Below the pieces are notes generated by a model. That model made no database searches. It saw only the letters and a program-made list of their open reading frames with translations, and was not told the DNA's origin. A stretch of 64,000 nt of DNA from Epiperipatus broadwayi (Eukaryota > Onychophora > Udeonychophora > Euonychophora > Peripatidae), in contig JAQFVV010006705.1 of the NCBI GenBank assembly GCA_028023455.1, forward strand, positions 1 to 64,000. Reading direction: 5' to 3'. Positions 22,751 through 33,991 of this stretch are shown here, in pieces. Numbering within the stretch: position 1 is the first letter of the stretch; every line of letters starts with the position of its first letter. Position numbers and translations under genes: made by a program.

Positions 22751-23278
22751 AACCATCACAAAATGGCTATTTTTCAAAAGGTTCATAAAAAAAGAGCACT
22801 TTGGATCTAGAATGAGAAAATATGTTGATAGAATTTTGAAAATAGTTTGAAATCAGTTGAAAGAGCAAAAGTCAAGATATTCATATTGACATCTACCAAT
22901 ATTAGGTTGAATATAAAGATAAAAGTAGATAACTCTGAATATTGTAAATTAAAACTCAATCCTCATATTCTGCTAAAATAATAAGCCAAAATAGTACTTC
23001 CAGGACTACTGTTTCATGGAATCAAAGCACTCTTCAGCTGGCAGTGGGCCCAATGATAGCATCTTATGTAGCATACGAAGATTTACCAAACTTAAAGACC
23101 AATTAGATTTTAAAGTGTAAATTCATCAATAGTTCTTTGTTAAACATTTAAAGATAGTAGAAAATTATTTAACTGAAAACAATTATAAATTTTGTGCCTT
23201 AAATATTAATTGCTGTTAATTAGTAATTCACTTTATCATAAATCAAATGAATATTTTTACTATATTGATAATAAAAAA
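22751..23278. other. Unassigned sequence
   Basis: No gene or repeat recognised; somewhat less AT-rich near 22980-23060. Confidence 0.4.
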
Positions 23279-23915
23279 ATTGTTAGATCAGAAGTTGAAT
23301 TCAGATAATGCGCTATTACTTTAAATATTATAAATCTCTGCACACTCACACATCAGTAAGAGTTTAAGAAATTTAAGTGAATCACTTAAGTTTAGAGTGC
23401 ATTTCTATAAATACATCAACTTTTACTGACCATGCTAAATCAGGGCTTGAATCTATTGTGTGCCTGATGTTATAATCAAATTTTGAATTGCACAAATCTA
23501 TTTAACTGATCACAGGAAAAAGACAGTGACTTATAAATGTAAACCTATTATTATAAAGTGTTGAAAATCTTGAAATTGTTGCATCGAAAGCCAAACTCTG
23601 ATAATGCACTATTACTTTAAATATTATAAATCTTCATAAGTTAAATAGATTTGTACAATTCAAAATTTGATTATAGCATCAGGCACACAATAGACTCAAG
23701 CCCTGATTTAGCATGGTCAGTAAAAGTTGGTGTATTTATAGAAATGCAATCTAAACATAAGTGATTAATTTAAGTTTTTTAAACTCATATTGACATGTGA
23801 GTATGTGGAGATTTATAATATTTAAACTAATAGTGCATTATTGGAGTTCAACTTCCAATCTAACAATTTCAAAATTTGCAGCACTTTATAATAATAGATT
23901 TACATTGAAAATAAT
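23279..23915. mobile_element. Composite foldback element, about 640 bp
   Basis: Outer arms at about 23279-23500 and 23640-23870 are inverted copies. AGAAGTTGAATTCAGATAAT opposes the complement of ATTGGAGTTCAACTTCCA, and CATGCTAAATCAGGGCTTGA opposes TCAAGCCCTGATTTAGCATG exactly. A further internal unit start at about 23560-23625 shows that at least three units are joined. No protein is encoded. Confidence 0.8.
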
Positions 23916-24066
23916 ATATAATTTAATTATAAGGTTTAAATAAGTCAGCTAATCAATTCATTGGTAACAAACCTATATCAACTTTGACATCATAATAGTT
24001 TTAAGCTCTGCCATTGACTATTTTACTGTTACTTTTGAATGCTTAATATTTAAAAACTGTTTCATG

Positions 24067-24067
24067 T

Positions 24068-24132
<65 letters not shown>
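24067..24132. repeat. (AT)n microsatellite
   Basis: Nearly pure AT dinucleotide repeat of about 66 bp with one phase change near 24095. Confidence 0.95.
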
Positions 24133-24133
<1 letters not shown>

Positions 24134-24162
24134 CTATTTAGGAAGTAACTGAAACTTCCAAT

Positions 24163-24595
24163 AAGTTGTATAATGTAAACAAACTCTCCAAAAGACAAAT
24201 GATACCATTTATCTCTTGCTTAGTTTATTTACATAATTTTAAATAAGGGAATGAATTCAATCTATTGATTATATATATTTACAGAATAAATGATAAGAAC
24301 CCCCATTTAATACTCAGAGAATCAAAGCCAAGCTTTAGTTTAAACAAGCTCTAAATATGAAATGAAAACTCAATATTAGTATATGTAAATAATAAATAAC
24401 TCATATTATATGTAAATGAACAAGAAGTAGTCAATGAGTTATATAATGTAAATAAACTAACCAAATAACAGATGACACTACCAATCTATTAGCATTTGTT
24501 CTTATATATGCTTAGTTTACTTAATTTTAAATAAGGGAATGAATTGATCTACTGATTATATATTCTTATAGAATAAATTATATGAATCACAATTT
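24163..24595. repeat. Two diverged direct repeats, about 145 bp each
   Basis: Copies at about 24163-24305 and 24437-24595 share AAATGATACCAT/AGATGACACTACC, GCTTAGTTTA and TTTTAAATAAGGGAATGAAT. The same words appear in the foldback at 27.96-28.29 kb, so this is a dispersed family. Confidence 0.65.
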
Positions 24596-25101
24596 ACATA
24601 TTCATCAAATAAAAGCTGAGCTAATATATATTATAGCTAAATAATTATATTATTAAATAATTATATTTTAACCTTTAACTCTGTCAATAATATTTATAAG
24701 ATTAATTATAAAATTAACTCTGTTGAGCAATAAAATAAGTACATTTTTAATTCAAATTAGATATCACAATTACTATAGATATAGTTATAGTCTCTGTACA
24801 CTTTTATTTATTATTTACTATCTTTTTAAAAAAAAAATAATTAACAGTTTAGATTATTTCATTAAGAAATACACTTAGAAACAATGTGCAAAACACAATG
24901 TTACAATATATAATATTTTACAAAAAAATGCTTTTTAATTAGATAATGCACTAAAACCAAAAAAAATAATTCTATTTTTCAATTACCATTTTAGTTTTTA
25001 TATTTAACTTAAAATAAAAGCTTGAGGCATTCAATTAATTTATAACAGCGATATTACCAAATTCACCACTTCCTTTATTTTGCTGTAATATCTTATATAA
25101 A
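24596..25101. other. AT-rich stretch, nothing recognised
   Basis: No gene or clear repeat. Confidence 0.45.
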
Positions 25102-25338
25102 TGCAATTTATCCACTTTACTTTGAATACTTTTTAACAAAAAACCTTTAATTGTACATATATGCATACATAATCTTCCATTGTCCTGCAGTTTTCTTCAC
25201 AAGCCAATTAACGTAAAAGTAGCTCTGAGGAAGACTGCATGATATTGAAAATGTAAGATTGTGTATGCATATATGTACAATAAAAGTTTTTTTGATAAAA
25301 AGTGTTCAATGTGAAGTGGATAAATTAATTTATTGCAT
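25102..25338. mobile_element. Foldback element, about 237 bp
   Basis: The arms pair over about 100 bp: TGCAATTTATCCACTTTACT opposes GTGAAGTGGATAAATTAATT, TTGTACATATATGCATACAT opposes GTATGCATATATGTACAATA. The centre (25195-25230) includes GAGGAAGACTGCATGA, faintly like family E, but no convincing ribozyme. Confidence 0.8.
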
Positions 25339-26744
25339 CCCACATATTTATTTAAAGTTAATATAACAATTTAAATTATGACTGAAGAAAAGTAATATTT
25401 CTGGGTTTTTATTACATTATTCATCAAAATAGATAAAAGCATTTTTTAAAAGTATTTTTTAGTATTCATATATTTTGCAGCAAACTTTTTGTAAATATTC
25501 ATATTCAAATTTAAAAACTGAGAATCTAAATAATGTTACTGTATTTTTAGTATTTGAAATAAAATTTCCACACATTAAAAATCATTTACAAAATGTTTGT
25601 GTTTATAAAAGGTAACATTTTTTAAAAAAGAGCATGGCTTAATTAAACAATCAAGCAAAATTAAGCTTTCATCCTTCATTTCTTTGTCTTTCTATGAGGG
25701 ATAACAAAAATGACCAGAATTTTGTAATAAAAAATTGTACTTTCATATTTAGGTGTTGCAAATTTGCTCTCTTTTAAAGTGACTATTTAATCTTTTTACA
25801 ATGTCTCAGATTTCATGGTGTTTTTTTTTTTTGGTTTTCACATTCAATGTAAAATATAAAATTAAACCATTATTAATTATCAGAAAATAAGAAATTTGAC
25901 TTCATTTGATAGATATTTTTGTTTACTACTGAAATAAGTTTTAAATGTTCACATTTTTTCCTATTAATATTTAAAAAATTAGATTATAATGAAAACAAAA
26001 AAATTGCATGTCATCATTTCTAGAAAGATTATTTTCATTTTACAAAATCAGTGATATCTTCATTATTTTTCTTTTAAAACATCTGAAGAAATATTTATTT
26101 ACTTCAGTTATATCTAATGAAACATACTGTAAAAGTTTAAAATGTTGCAATATTTATTGCAAAATTTCAATATTTTTATACTCATTATTATAATTAGATT
26201 GTTTATGTAGAAGGCTTTGAAATATTTTTAGGGCATATTTGCAGTGTTGGCTAATATAACATTCTATTTTTGAAAATAAAGTATTTCCATTCAAAATAAG
26301 TTATTAATAATTTATATTTTTGATATTTAATAAATAGTGTGTGAATTTTTGTATAAAAATATCTAAAATTGTAAAAAATTTGCAAATGAGCATATTTTTG
26401 GTTATTCAAACTATTTTTTTAAACATTGTCATAAAAATCATGATGTGGATGTCCCTGTCATACTTGTCAGAGTGGAGCTAAATTCTAATATTTAGAAAAG
26501 TATTTTGATTTTATTGCCATCTATTGAATTTTTATGAACTAAAATTTTATATTATAATGTATATAGGGAAATATGCATATTACATTATAATATAATGCTT
26601 TCAGAAATTCTCACTGGGGATTAAATTAGTAAGAAAATGTAAAATACATCTGGAAACACTGTAAAGTTAATGCATTGAATGTATCTAAACATGTTTTTCA
26701 GTAGTCCAGAAACATTACAAAGTGATGCCTTTTAATGCAGTTGT
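25339..26744. other. AT-rich stretch, nothing recognised
   Basis: No gene seen. Possible further mariner remains near its right end were not resolved. Confidence 0.4.
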
Positions 26745-27341
26745 CATTTTTTTTCACCACTTCTAAATCCACAAAAAAATCTTTTTCTTTTAAGAAATTA
26801 AAAAGTCACATGGAGTGAGGTCAAATCAATGTGGCTGATGGATAAGCTGGGTCATGCTCAATTTAATTTAAAACTCAACCTTTCTGTGCTAGTACACAGT
26901 CATGATAAAATGTGTATTCCTCAAATTGTTACACATCATGCAAAAGTTTCAGAAATTTAAGGTTCTAAATTCCCGATCATTATATATAAATTCTGAGTGA
27001 GCAATGCTGTTTGCATCCAAAAAAAATTAGCATCATATTGACATTTGACTTTACTTGTCACATTTTTTGGAGGATTTAGTGAACCACTCATAAACTTATG
27101 TTTTCAGAGCAACTTGTTTGTAAGCTATTTCAAGCATTACAAATGTTTTCTTGCCATTTTGCCTAAAAGAAAATGGAATTCCACATTGTTCAAACTTTTC
27201 AGCCATTACAAAAATTGGCAAATGTATAAAAAGTTCTTTACAAAAAAATGTGCTATGTGTGACCATGATTTCACACAATAATCTTATTTGAAAGATTAAT
27301 CCAGAAGGGTCTTTGCAAGAGCTATCTAGAAGCAGAAGCAT
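26745..27341 (-). pseudogene. mariner-type transposase relic
   Basis: On the minus strand the first part (27341 down to about 27040) encodes a helix-turn-helix-like N-terminus: AEKFEQCGIPFSFRQNGKKT then FVMLEIAYKQVALKT and, after a stop, VYEWFTKSSKK. This resembles the DNA-binding N-terminus of mariner and SETMAR-like transposases (their FEQR..IKF..KLGK..TFEML...YG...LS...VFEW pattern). Near 26850-26806 a frame reads HQPH-stop-FDLTPCDFL, matching the mariner HPPYSPDLAPCDF block that holds the third catalytic aspartate, followed by NFLKEKDFFVDLEVV. The central catalytic region is missing and there are many stops and shifts. Terminal inverted repeats were not identified. Confidence 0.6.
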
Positions 27342-27956
27342 GCATTATAACATATGTAGCTACCAGAAAATGATTCTGGTTATTTTGAGTACTCTCCTTC
27401 TTGTATTTAATTTAATTACAAATGCTTTTTTTGAATTAGTCATGACATTCAATGAAAGCATATTTTTAAAATGTATACCACTATCCTGCATGACTGAAAA
27501 CTTACTAAACTGATATAAACCTGATTTGAAATTCAGCCCACCAAGACTCTTAGATTGAATAATCCCGAAAAATAGCCTTGTCATTGATACCTAACACATT
27601 TACAAAATTTGAAGAAAATCTGTTCAATAGAAATATGCTAAAAATTGGTTACAATATTTAACCCAAACAAATAAACAAACTGAAATTTTAAATTAAATAA
27701 AAACATTTAAAAATTATAAAAATTAATCTTAAATTAATATTTATATGAAAACATCTAGCAGTGAGCTCACTGCAAGCTGATTGGCTTATTACCAGCTGAA
27801 AAAATAGTGCTGATGCCACAAAACAATTATCCTAAAACAGCTGATTGGTTGATTATTTTAGTATGTAAAGTTCATTAACAAACTGTTTATCTATCTAGTT
27901 TGTTAAATCTGTTAAGAAATATTTAATTTATATGTCTATACATATGTAATTATTTC
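27342..27956. other. AT-rich stretch, nothing recognised
   Basis: No gene seen. A short inverted pair AGCAGTGAGCTCACTGC lies at about 27756-27774. Confidence 0.4.
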
Positions 27957-28294
27957 TCACTAAATTATGTAACATCAACAACTATCAAAATATAGAATGA
28001 TACCAATCTATCTTTTAACTCTGTTGCTATATAAGCTTAGTTTTTTGATGTTGCTTTAAACTATAGGGTGAATTTGGTCTATTATGTTAATTTGTGTGCA
28101 GACTCTGTGATCTGAAATCACCATTAATATTTTCAGAGGATCATCATTTTGTTTGCATATAAATGATCATTATAGACCAATTTCTCCCTAAAGTTCAAAA
28201 CTACGTCAAAAATTAAGCTTATATAACAACAGAGCTAAAACATAGATTGCCATCGTTCTATTTTTTGTTATCCTTGACATTACGTAATTCAGTG
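27957..28294. mobile_element. Foldback element, about 338 bp
   Basis: Arms of about 120 bp are inverted: TAACTCTGTTGCTATATAAG opposes CTTATATAACAACAGAGCTA, and GGTGAATTTGGTCTAT opposes ATAGACCAATTTCTCC. Family A copy 28303-28660 sits immediately beyond the right arm. Confidence 0.75.
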
Positions 28295-28302
28295 GAAAAT
28301 AA

Positions 28303-28660
28303 ACATCACATGATCACTATTACTTATGCTAGCACATATCTGTTATTAAAACAGGAAAAACTCTCCATACAGTAGTGCCACTCAGTGCCAACCAGAGTAA
28401 TCAATGGATGCCAGAAATCTTGTGCATAAAATCCTCATCTAGGGCCTACTCATCCAATATCCTCAGACTAGTTTCTAGGTGCAGTGCTCTCAGATCCAAA
28501 GCTCCTCACTGACAAAGGTCACAAGCCAGAAACTAGTCTGGGGATATTGGATGAGTAGGCACTAGATGGTGATTTTATGCACAAGACTTCTGGCATCCTT
28601 TGATCACTCTGGTTAACACTGAGTGTCACTACTGTATGGAGAGTTTTACCTGTTTTAATA
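28303..28660. mobile_element. Family A ribozyme repeat, 14-bp TSD
   Basis: Bracketed by TCAGTGGAAAATAA (28289-28302) and TCAGTGGGAAATAA (28661-28674), one mismatch. The minus arm is cut within its ribozyme at about 28475 and joined to a plus arm carrying a complete motif at 28501-28546. Confidence 0.85.
28501..28546 (+). ncRNA. Hammerhead-like motif, family A (CTGACAA core)
   Basis: Stem I CTCCTCA/TGGGGA, stem III palindrome ACTAGT and cleavage-site C are intact. The core is CTGACAA, so the invariant G8 is lost. Confidence 0.65.
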
Positions 28661-28674
28661 TCAGTGGGAAATAA

Positions 28675-29090
28675 TTAGTTCCATTTCAATCACATATATT
28701 TAAAGTTATGATGTATATACGTGTTATATATATATGATCTTTAATTGAACAATAAATGTTTTTTTATTTTATTTTTCCATCATTCTGTACTGCATCCAAT
28801 TGCAACTCAATTATTGTTGAGATTTTCCATTCAAAACCCTTTTGATTAAAATTCGCAAGTTGATTGCCTGTAATAAACATTAACCAAGTAATAGTTAGTG
28901 ATTTCAATGACATTTTCTTTAAATTGCACCAAAATTAAAACAACTGTCTTTACTCTTGTAATTATTTAGATGTTTGGTAACGCTACTATTATTACTTTTA
29001 GTAATATTATATCTTATTGTGTAGTTTTTATTAATACTTCCGTTATTATTTTATTACCATATTATTTATTTAAATAAAGACTCATCCCTT
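28675..29090. other. AT-rich stretch, nothing recognised
   Basis: No gene or clear repeat. Confidence 0.45.
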
Positions 29091-29094
29091 CTTA

Positions 29095-29290
29095 GGGTTG
29101 AAGTGTCCTTGAGAATCGCTGGGCTGCTGGGCTGATTTCTAAGATAATAATGAGAGTGTGTGCGCGTTCCAGTCTTTTTATTCACCGTTTTACACACCCG
29201 CATATATATATAGACATTATTCTATTATTATAATTTACTGTGAAAATGCAAACTTACTGCGCTCACGACCATGACATCCCCCCACACACC
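29095..29290 (-). mobile_element. Probable LTR of a retrotransposon with adjoining purine tract
   Basis: On the minus strand a purine run GTGTGGGGGGA (about 29289-29279) is followed by TGTCATGGTCGTGAGCGC, as a polypurine tract precedes a 3' LTR. An ATATATATA box, a GTGAATAAAAAG polyadenylation-like signal and a GC-richer 3' part ending near ACTTCA (about 29099) follow. The LTR would be about 180 bp. No second LTR, gag or pol was found, and the exact 3' end is uncertain. Confidence 0.4.
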
Positions 29291-29660
29291 GCTAGATAAC
29301 TATTCTAATGATTATTACTAATCATTTTTTAAGATTAGGATCATCTGGCAATCACCGATTGCTCAACCACCCTATAGGGAGTCATGAAGTAGAGAGTTTC
29401 CCTTCTTTTATTATATATTGTGTGAAGTAAATATATATATATATTATTAACATTTCTAAATGATCGAAACAGATGACTACAGACAGTAATAAACTTAGGA
29501 CACTAAAGTATATAACTACTGATTTAGACTATAACTTTCAAACAGGTTGACTTGGATTTATAAGTATATAATTCTTATATGTCTGAACCTTTATGCATGC
29601 ACACCATATTTTAAATATCAATTTGTAAATTAAATATTAAATATGAGTATGTATTTGAGA
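29291..29660. other. Unassigned; first part may be internal LTR-element sequence
   Basis: About 29291-29410 is less AT-rich and would be the 3' end of the internal region if the LTR call is right. The rest is AT-rich with no recognised feature. Confidence 0.35.
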
Positions 29661-30217
29661 ATGATTAATAAACGTGTTTTACCAGTTCTTATTTATAAAT
29701 TTGAAACTTGCAAGGAAATAGTCATATATCACGTGACCTAAAGTCAAAGCTAGAAAACGGTCTGAGAATAGGGATATTCTGAAAAGCTTGTTAAGAGCTA
29801 TTGGCATGCTCATTATATAAATCTGAGACTTGGAGACTTAACAGAAGAACAGTAAAGAGACTTCAGACCACTCAAAAAAGTATGAAAATATGAATATTAG
29901 GAGTAATGAGAAGAGATCAAAAACGAAATATATCGATGATAAAAGAAACAGGTGTTGCTGACATCATTGACAGAATTAAGAGAATAAAGTGGAGCTGCAC
30001 ATATTACTAGATGAGATGAGAACAGTTGAAATCTTAAACCGGATTCTAAGAGATTTTAAAAGACCTAGAAAGAGAACACATGTGAGATAGATGGATAAAA
30101 TAAGAGTGCTGAAGTAATGTGAAGAAGAGAAGCTGAAGATTAGAAAAGATGGATTGAACTTGTACAGACCTTCATCCTGCAGTGGAATGATAATGGTTGA
30201 AAACGATAATGATGATG
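29661..30217 (+). pseudogene. RTE-like LINE 3' relic interrupted by a 105-bp insertion
   Basis: The 29661-29710 and 29816-30217 parts match consecutive 3' segments of the RTE-like element (TGTTTTACCAGTTCTTATTT, CTGAGACTTGGAGACTTAA, AGGAGTAATGAGAAGAGATC, TTCATCCTGCAGTGGA) and end in GATAATGATGATGAG. Frameshifts and stops are frequent. A family C repeat interrupts it with a 17-bp duplication of LINE sequence. Confidence 0.8.
29711..29815 (+). mobile_element. Truncated family C ribozyme repeat inside a LINE
   Basis: This 105-bp insertion is flanked by 17-bp copies of LINE sequence (29694-29710 and 29816-29832) with two mismatches. It carries CACGTGACCT, the 3' half of the ribozyme (AAAGCTAGAAAACGGTCTGA), and GCTTGTTAAGAGCTATTGGC. 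Confidence 0.75.
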
Positions 30218-30232
30218 AGACAAATCCAGCAT

Positions 30233-30700
30233 AAACTATGGATAAATAGCATTCATACAATGGCCATATATTATTTAAGGTTTTGATGGTCACAAGATTT
30301 CATTTATTGATATTCCTATGAATAAAGAATGGAAATTAAATAATAGCCTGGTATTAAAATATGGTATAATCATTCAGAGGTTACAATTAAACAGATAGGG
30401 GATAAAGACACTAGTAAAATACCAGTTTGAAAATGTAAATATAAATTATGAATAGCTTAATTTATATAAAGTTTGACTAGAAGAACTCTCTGTGAGATGG
30501 ATAAATAATATGCATACATAGTAAAAGATCAAGACTAGATTAAACTACGTATTTTGAAGCTTTCAGTGGTTATAAGCTTTTGTTTACTGATGTTGCAGGA
30601 AATGAAGAGTGAAAATTATACATGACTGATTTAAATATGGTTTAAATCATTCTGAAATTACTATTAGAAACTTACAGCATAAAAGTGAAATCTTTACAAT
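30233..30700. repeat. Two highly diverged direct repeats, about 255 bp apart
   Basis: Words such as GATGGTCACAAGATTTCATT (about 30282) and CAGTGGTTATAAGCTTTTGT (about 30563), and GGATAAATAGCATTCATACA versus GGATAAATAATATGCATACA, are aligned in order. No function recognised. Confidence 0.45.
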
Positions 30701-31365
30701 CTCTTAACATTAATAACGCGACCATTGTATGCAAAGTTAATCAGTTTTCCGATTAGTTGTTCCTGGCCGCTATAAATGAGTATATCGCTTAGTAGAGTAT
30801 AACGATTTTTATAGTCTTCATAAAGAATCAAACGAGTTGAAAACACTTGGCAATAGTGTTTTATATTATTTTAATGTTTCTCTCTTTTATACAATACCCT
30901 TATTGTTATATTATGATTTATATTAATAGAAGTATTGAATTTATTATTTCATAACATCAATGAAAAATATCAGTAAAGTAAAAGCTAGTAACTATATAAG
31001 CTTAAAAAATAACTGGTCCATTCTCTTCTTTGTCGTTTATTGGTATATACTTGTTATTTATCCAGTTTATGTAGGACTTGGTTGTTTCTATTTAAATCAT
31101 ATATATATATATGCGCTTATTTATGCTATTGTGATGTTTAATTAAAGGATAATTATCTTTATTCTTGACTTTGATTAATCTTGAAATTAGATACTTTAAT
31201 ACTTCAAAAACTTTTTTGGATATTGATCTAAGTAACAACTGTTGTTAAAGCAGTATATTATAAAAACTTTTCATCATATAACCTTAGAATAAAAGATGAT
31301 ACTTTTAGTCTCACTGATATACTGAGATCTACTAGGTAAAAAAGTGTATCAAAAATGTGTGCAAT
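30701..31365. other. AT-rich stretch, nothing recognised
   Basis: No supported gene. A short ORF near 30960-31145 has no recognisable features. Confidence 0.4.
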
Positions 31366-31752
31366 AATTTCAAAATAATATTAATATCATCTATGTTCTT
31401 TATTACTTTTACAATGCTTTTTTAGAACCTAATGTGACAATTTCCATTGCTTCAGCAATATCCTTCAGAACTTCTACTTATATCTACAAATCAATGCTTT
31501 TTTTACAATATGTTAGTTTCGATTGCCCAGCAATCTTCAAAACTTCTACTTATATCTACAAATCAATGCTTTTTTACAATACGACAGTTTCGATTGCCCC
31601 AGCAATCTTCTTCAGAACTTCTACTTATATCTTCAAATCATACATAGAAGTTCTGAAGAAGATTGCTGGGGCAATCAAAACTGTCATATTAGGTTGTAAA
31701 AAAACATTGTAAAAGTAATGAACATAGATGATATTAATATTAAATGGATTTG
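31366..31752. mobile_element. Family E foldback with three tandem ribozyme-like hairpins
   Basis: Termini are inverted: TAATATTAATATCATCTATG at 31376 opposes CATAGATGATATTAATATTA ending near 31742. Three minus-strand copies of a ~75-bp segment (31425-31480, 31490-31555, 31565-31640) and one plus-strand copy (31640-31700) each carry CTGAAGAA, a hairpin GATTGC-TGGG-GCAATC and GAAACTGTC or a variant. This resembles a hammerhead core with one extra A before stem II and a short stem III. Stem I is not clear. Confidence 0.7.
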
Positions 31753-32090
31753 GCAATGCAATAGGAAAGATAAATTTCAAAATAAATGATATATTATTAA
31801 TACTACTATTATTAGCATAAATGTTCAGGCTGGACTCATATACAAACATATATATATTCATATATGACTGTGCAATCAATAGATGAATATAAACTAAGCA
31901 CCAATTATGTGAGATTATTATTGGTGATGCTTTTTTTTTGTTACATACAATCTCCCATTTAATAACTACATTTTAAATATTGTATCTGAGTTTCTTTTAC
32001 ATCTCTAATATGATTTGTGAAAGATGTTTTATTACTTAAACTGTAAAAATTATATATCTATATTCTATCTGTTCATTTATCCACCATCAT
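31753..32090. other. AT-rich stretch, nothing recognised
   Basis: No gene or clear repeat. Confidence 0.4.
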
Positions 32091-32440
32091 TTTACATCCA
32101 ACATTACAACTATCAATCTATCTATTTATTTACTACTGTTTGTTTCTGTATGCTTATTTCTACCTAGCTAACTTTCTGTCTACATGCTTATCTGACTGTC
32201 TATATGCATCTAACTATTTATCTGATTACTTCTATTTGTCTACATGGTTACTTATCTATTTACATTCTTGTATATTTATGTATATATACTCATTTATATA
32301 TTCATCTACCTATTAAATACACATCCACCTATTGTATCTATTTGTCTGACTTCATCTGTCTAAATCTGACAACCTATGTACTTGTCTATCTAAATAACTG
32401 CTTGTCTGTCTGTCAATTCTGTGCATTAATAATATATATA
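32091..32440. repeat. Degenerate CTAT/ATCT tetranucleotide array
   Basis: Interrupted CTAT, CTGT and ATCT units (TATCTATTTA, CTGTCTACATGC, TGTCTGTCTGTC) fill the region. A similar array lies at 47.7-48.1 kb. Confidence 0.7.
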
Positions 32441-32461
32441 AACAATATTCTTTATCTTCTT

Positions 32462-32992
32462 TATGAAGTCATCATCATCATCAATCATTATCAATCCACT
32501 GCAGGATGAAGATCTCTCCAAGTTTAATCCATCTTCTCCGATCTTTAGTTTCTCTTCTACACATCACTCCTGCACACTTTCTTATTCATCCATCCATCTC
32601 ACATGTGGTCTATTTCTGGGTCTTTTACAATCTCTTGGAATACGATTTAAGATTTCAATTGTTCATCTATTATCATCTCTTCTAGCAATATGTCCAGCCC
32701 AACTCCACTTCAATCTTTTAGTTTTTTCAATGAGATCAGTAACACCTATTTGTTCTCTTACCTATACATTGCATTTTTAATCTCTTCATGTTACTCCTAA
32801 TATGCATCTCTCCATACTTCTTCGAGTAGTCTGGAGTCTCTGCATTGCTCTTCTATTAAGTGTCCAAGTCTCAGATCCATAAGTAAGAACTTGGTAAAAC
32901 ACATTTGTTAAAAATCTTCCTTTTCAAACACATAGGCATATTTCCTTTTATTATCAAGTTATTTCTACCAAAAGCACTCCAACCAAGTATTA
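32462..32992 (-). pseudogene. RTE-like LINE, 3' fragment
   Basis: The minus-strand 3' end begins with the ATCATCATCATCA complement tail and runs through the conserved C-terminal region (complements of GCAGGATGAAGATCTCTCCA, TTCATCCATCCATCTCACAT and TTCTACCAAAAGCACTCCAA). It stops abruptly at about 32992, next to the family E/D composite. The 531-bp fragment contains several frameshifts. Confidence 0.85.
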
Positions 32993-33175
32993 TAACTTTA
33001 TCATTCTTATAGCATTGCCAAATTCATATAATACTAAATTATCTATGCTCTTTATTACTGTTTTACAATGCTTTTATTATAACCCAGACAGTTTCGACTG
33101 CCCCAACAATCTTCTTCAGAACTATAACAAAAATACAAATACATAAATACAAAAATACATGAACATATAATTTTA

Positions 33176-33211
<36 letters not shown>

Positions 33212-33360
33212 TGTAAAATTATAGAGAGGTATATAAAGATATATATGGATGTATAAATAATGATTATGGGATAGTGTTTACATATATATATATATATATG
33301 TGTGTGTGTGATATATATAGAAACTGCAAAACAAGCTCATAACAAGCTTTGAGAATATTC

Positions 33361-33408
33361 TCAACCCCAGACTGGTTTCTGCATCTAGCATCATCAGTGA
33401 GGTGCCAG
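33361..33408 (-). ncRNA. Hammerhead ribozyme motif, family D, all core positions intact
   Basis: On the minus strand: stem I ACCTCA pairs with TGGGGT (six pairs, one T-G wobble); core CTGATGA; stem II TGC-TAGAT-GCA; GAAA; a short stem III AC-CA-GT; then C as cleavage site. Every conserved core base is present and stem II is perfect. Confidence 0.85.
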
Positions 33409-33737
33409 GATATTCATTAGATTAAAAATACTAGGACAAACCCAGCACTTTATCTAATGTATAACTATGAAGGAGAAAATCTGAAATTTTCAGACATCCA
33501 TATATCTAAAAATCCAGCTATCTAACTCAAAAAGCCATATGGGACTGAACTAAGTCCAGATACACCATATATTAATAGCTTAGCAATATTAAATTGCCAA
33601 AGCCTTAGTAGCAAAAAATAAATTGATAAAAAATCAAGTCAGAGGTCACATGACCTAATTTTAATAAAGCTCGTATTTACAAATGTACTATATAGAGCCT
33701 GCAAAACAAGCTCTTAACAAGCTTTGAGACTATCCTC

Positions 33738-33783
33738 AACCCCAGACTGGTTTCTGCACATTTAGCATCATCAGTGAGATGCC
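33738..33783 (-). ncRNA. Hammerhead ribozyme motif, family D
   Basis: Core CTGATGA and GAAA are intact. Stem II TGC/GCA is kept with a longer loop (TAAATGT). Stem I is ATCTCA with TGGGGT, and the cleavage-site trinucleotide is GTC. Confidence 0.8.
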
Positions 33784-33991
33784 AGGATATTCATTAGATT
33801 AAAAATACTAGGACAATCCCAGCACTTTATCTAATGTATAACTATTGAGAAGAAATTCTGAAATTTTCAGACACCCATATGTTTAAAAATCCAGCTATCT
33901 AACTCAAATAGCCATATGGGACTGAACTAAGTTATACATTAGATAAAGTGTTGGGCTTGTCCTAGTATTTTTAATCTAATAAATATCCTGG

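Noticed and set aside
25195-25250. Possible hammerhead in the 25.1-kb foldback
   Set aside because: CTGAGGAAGACTGCATGA resembles the start of family E, but no stem II closes before a GAAA and no cleavage triplet is positioned correctly.
30585-30640. ACTGATGTTGCAGGAAATGA as a hammerhead core
   Set aside because: The core lacks the required GA after CTGAT, no stem II forms, and the sister repeat at 30.3 kb does not conserve it.
30960-31145. 61-codon hydrophobic frame
   Set aside because: AT-rich sequence gives Ile/Tyr/Phe-rich frames by chance, and there is no start context, homologue or neighbour to support it.
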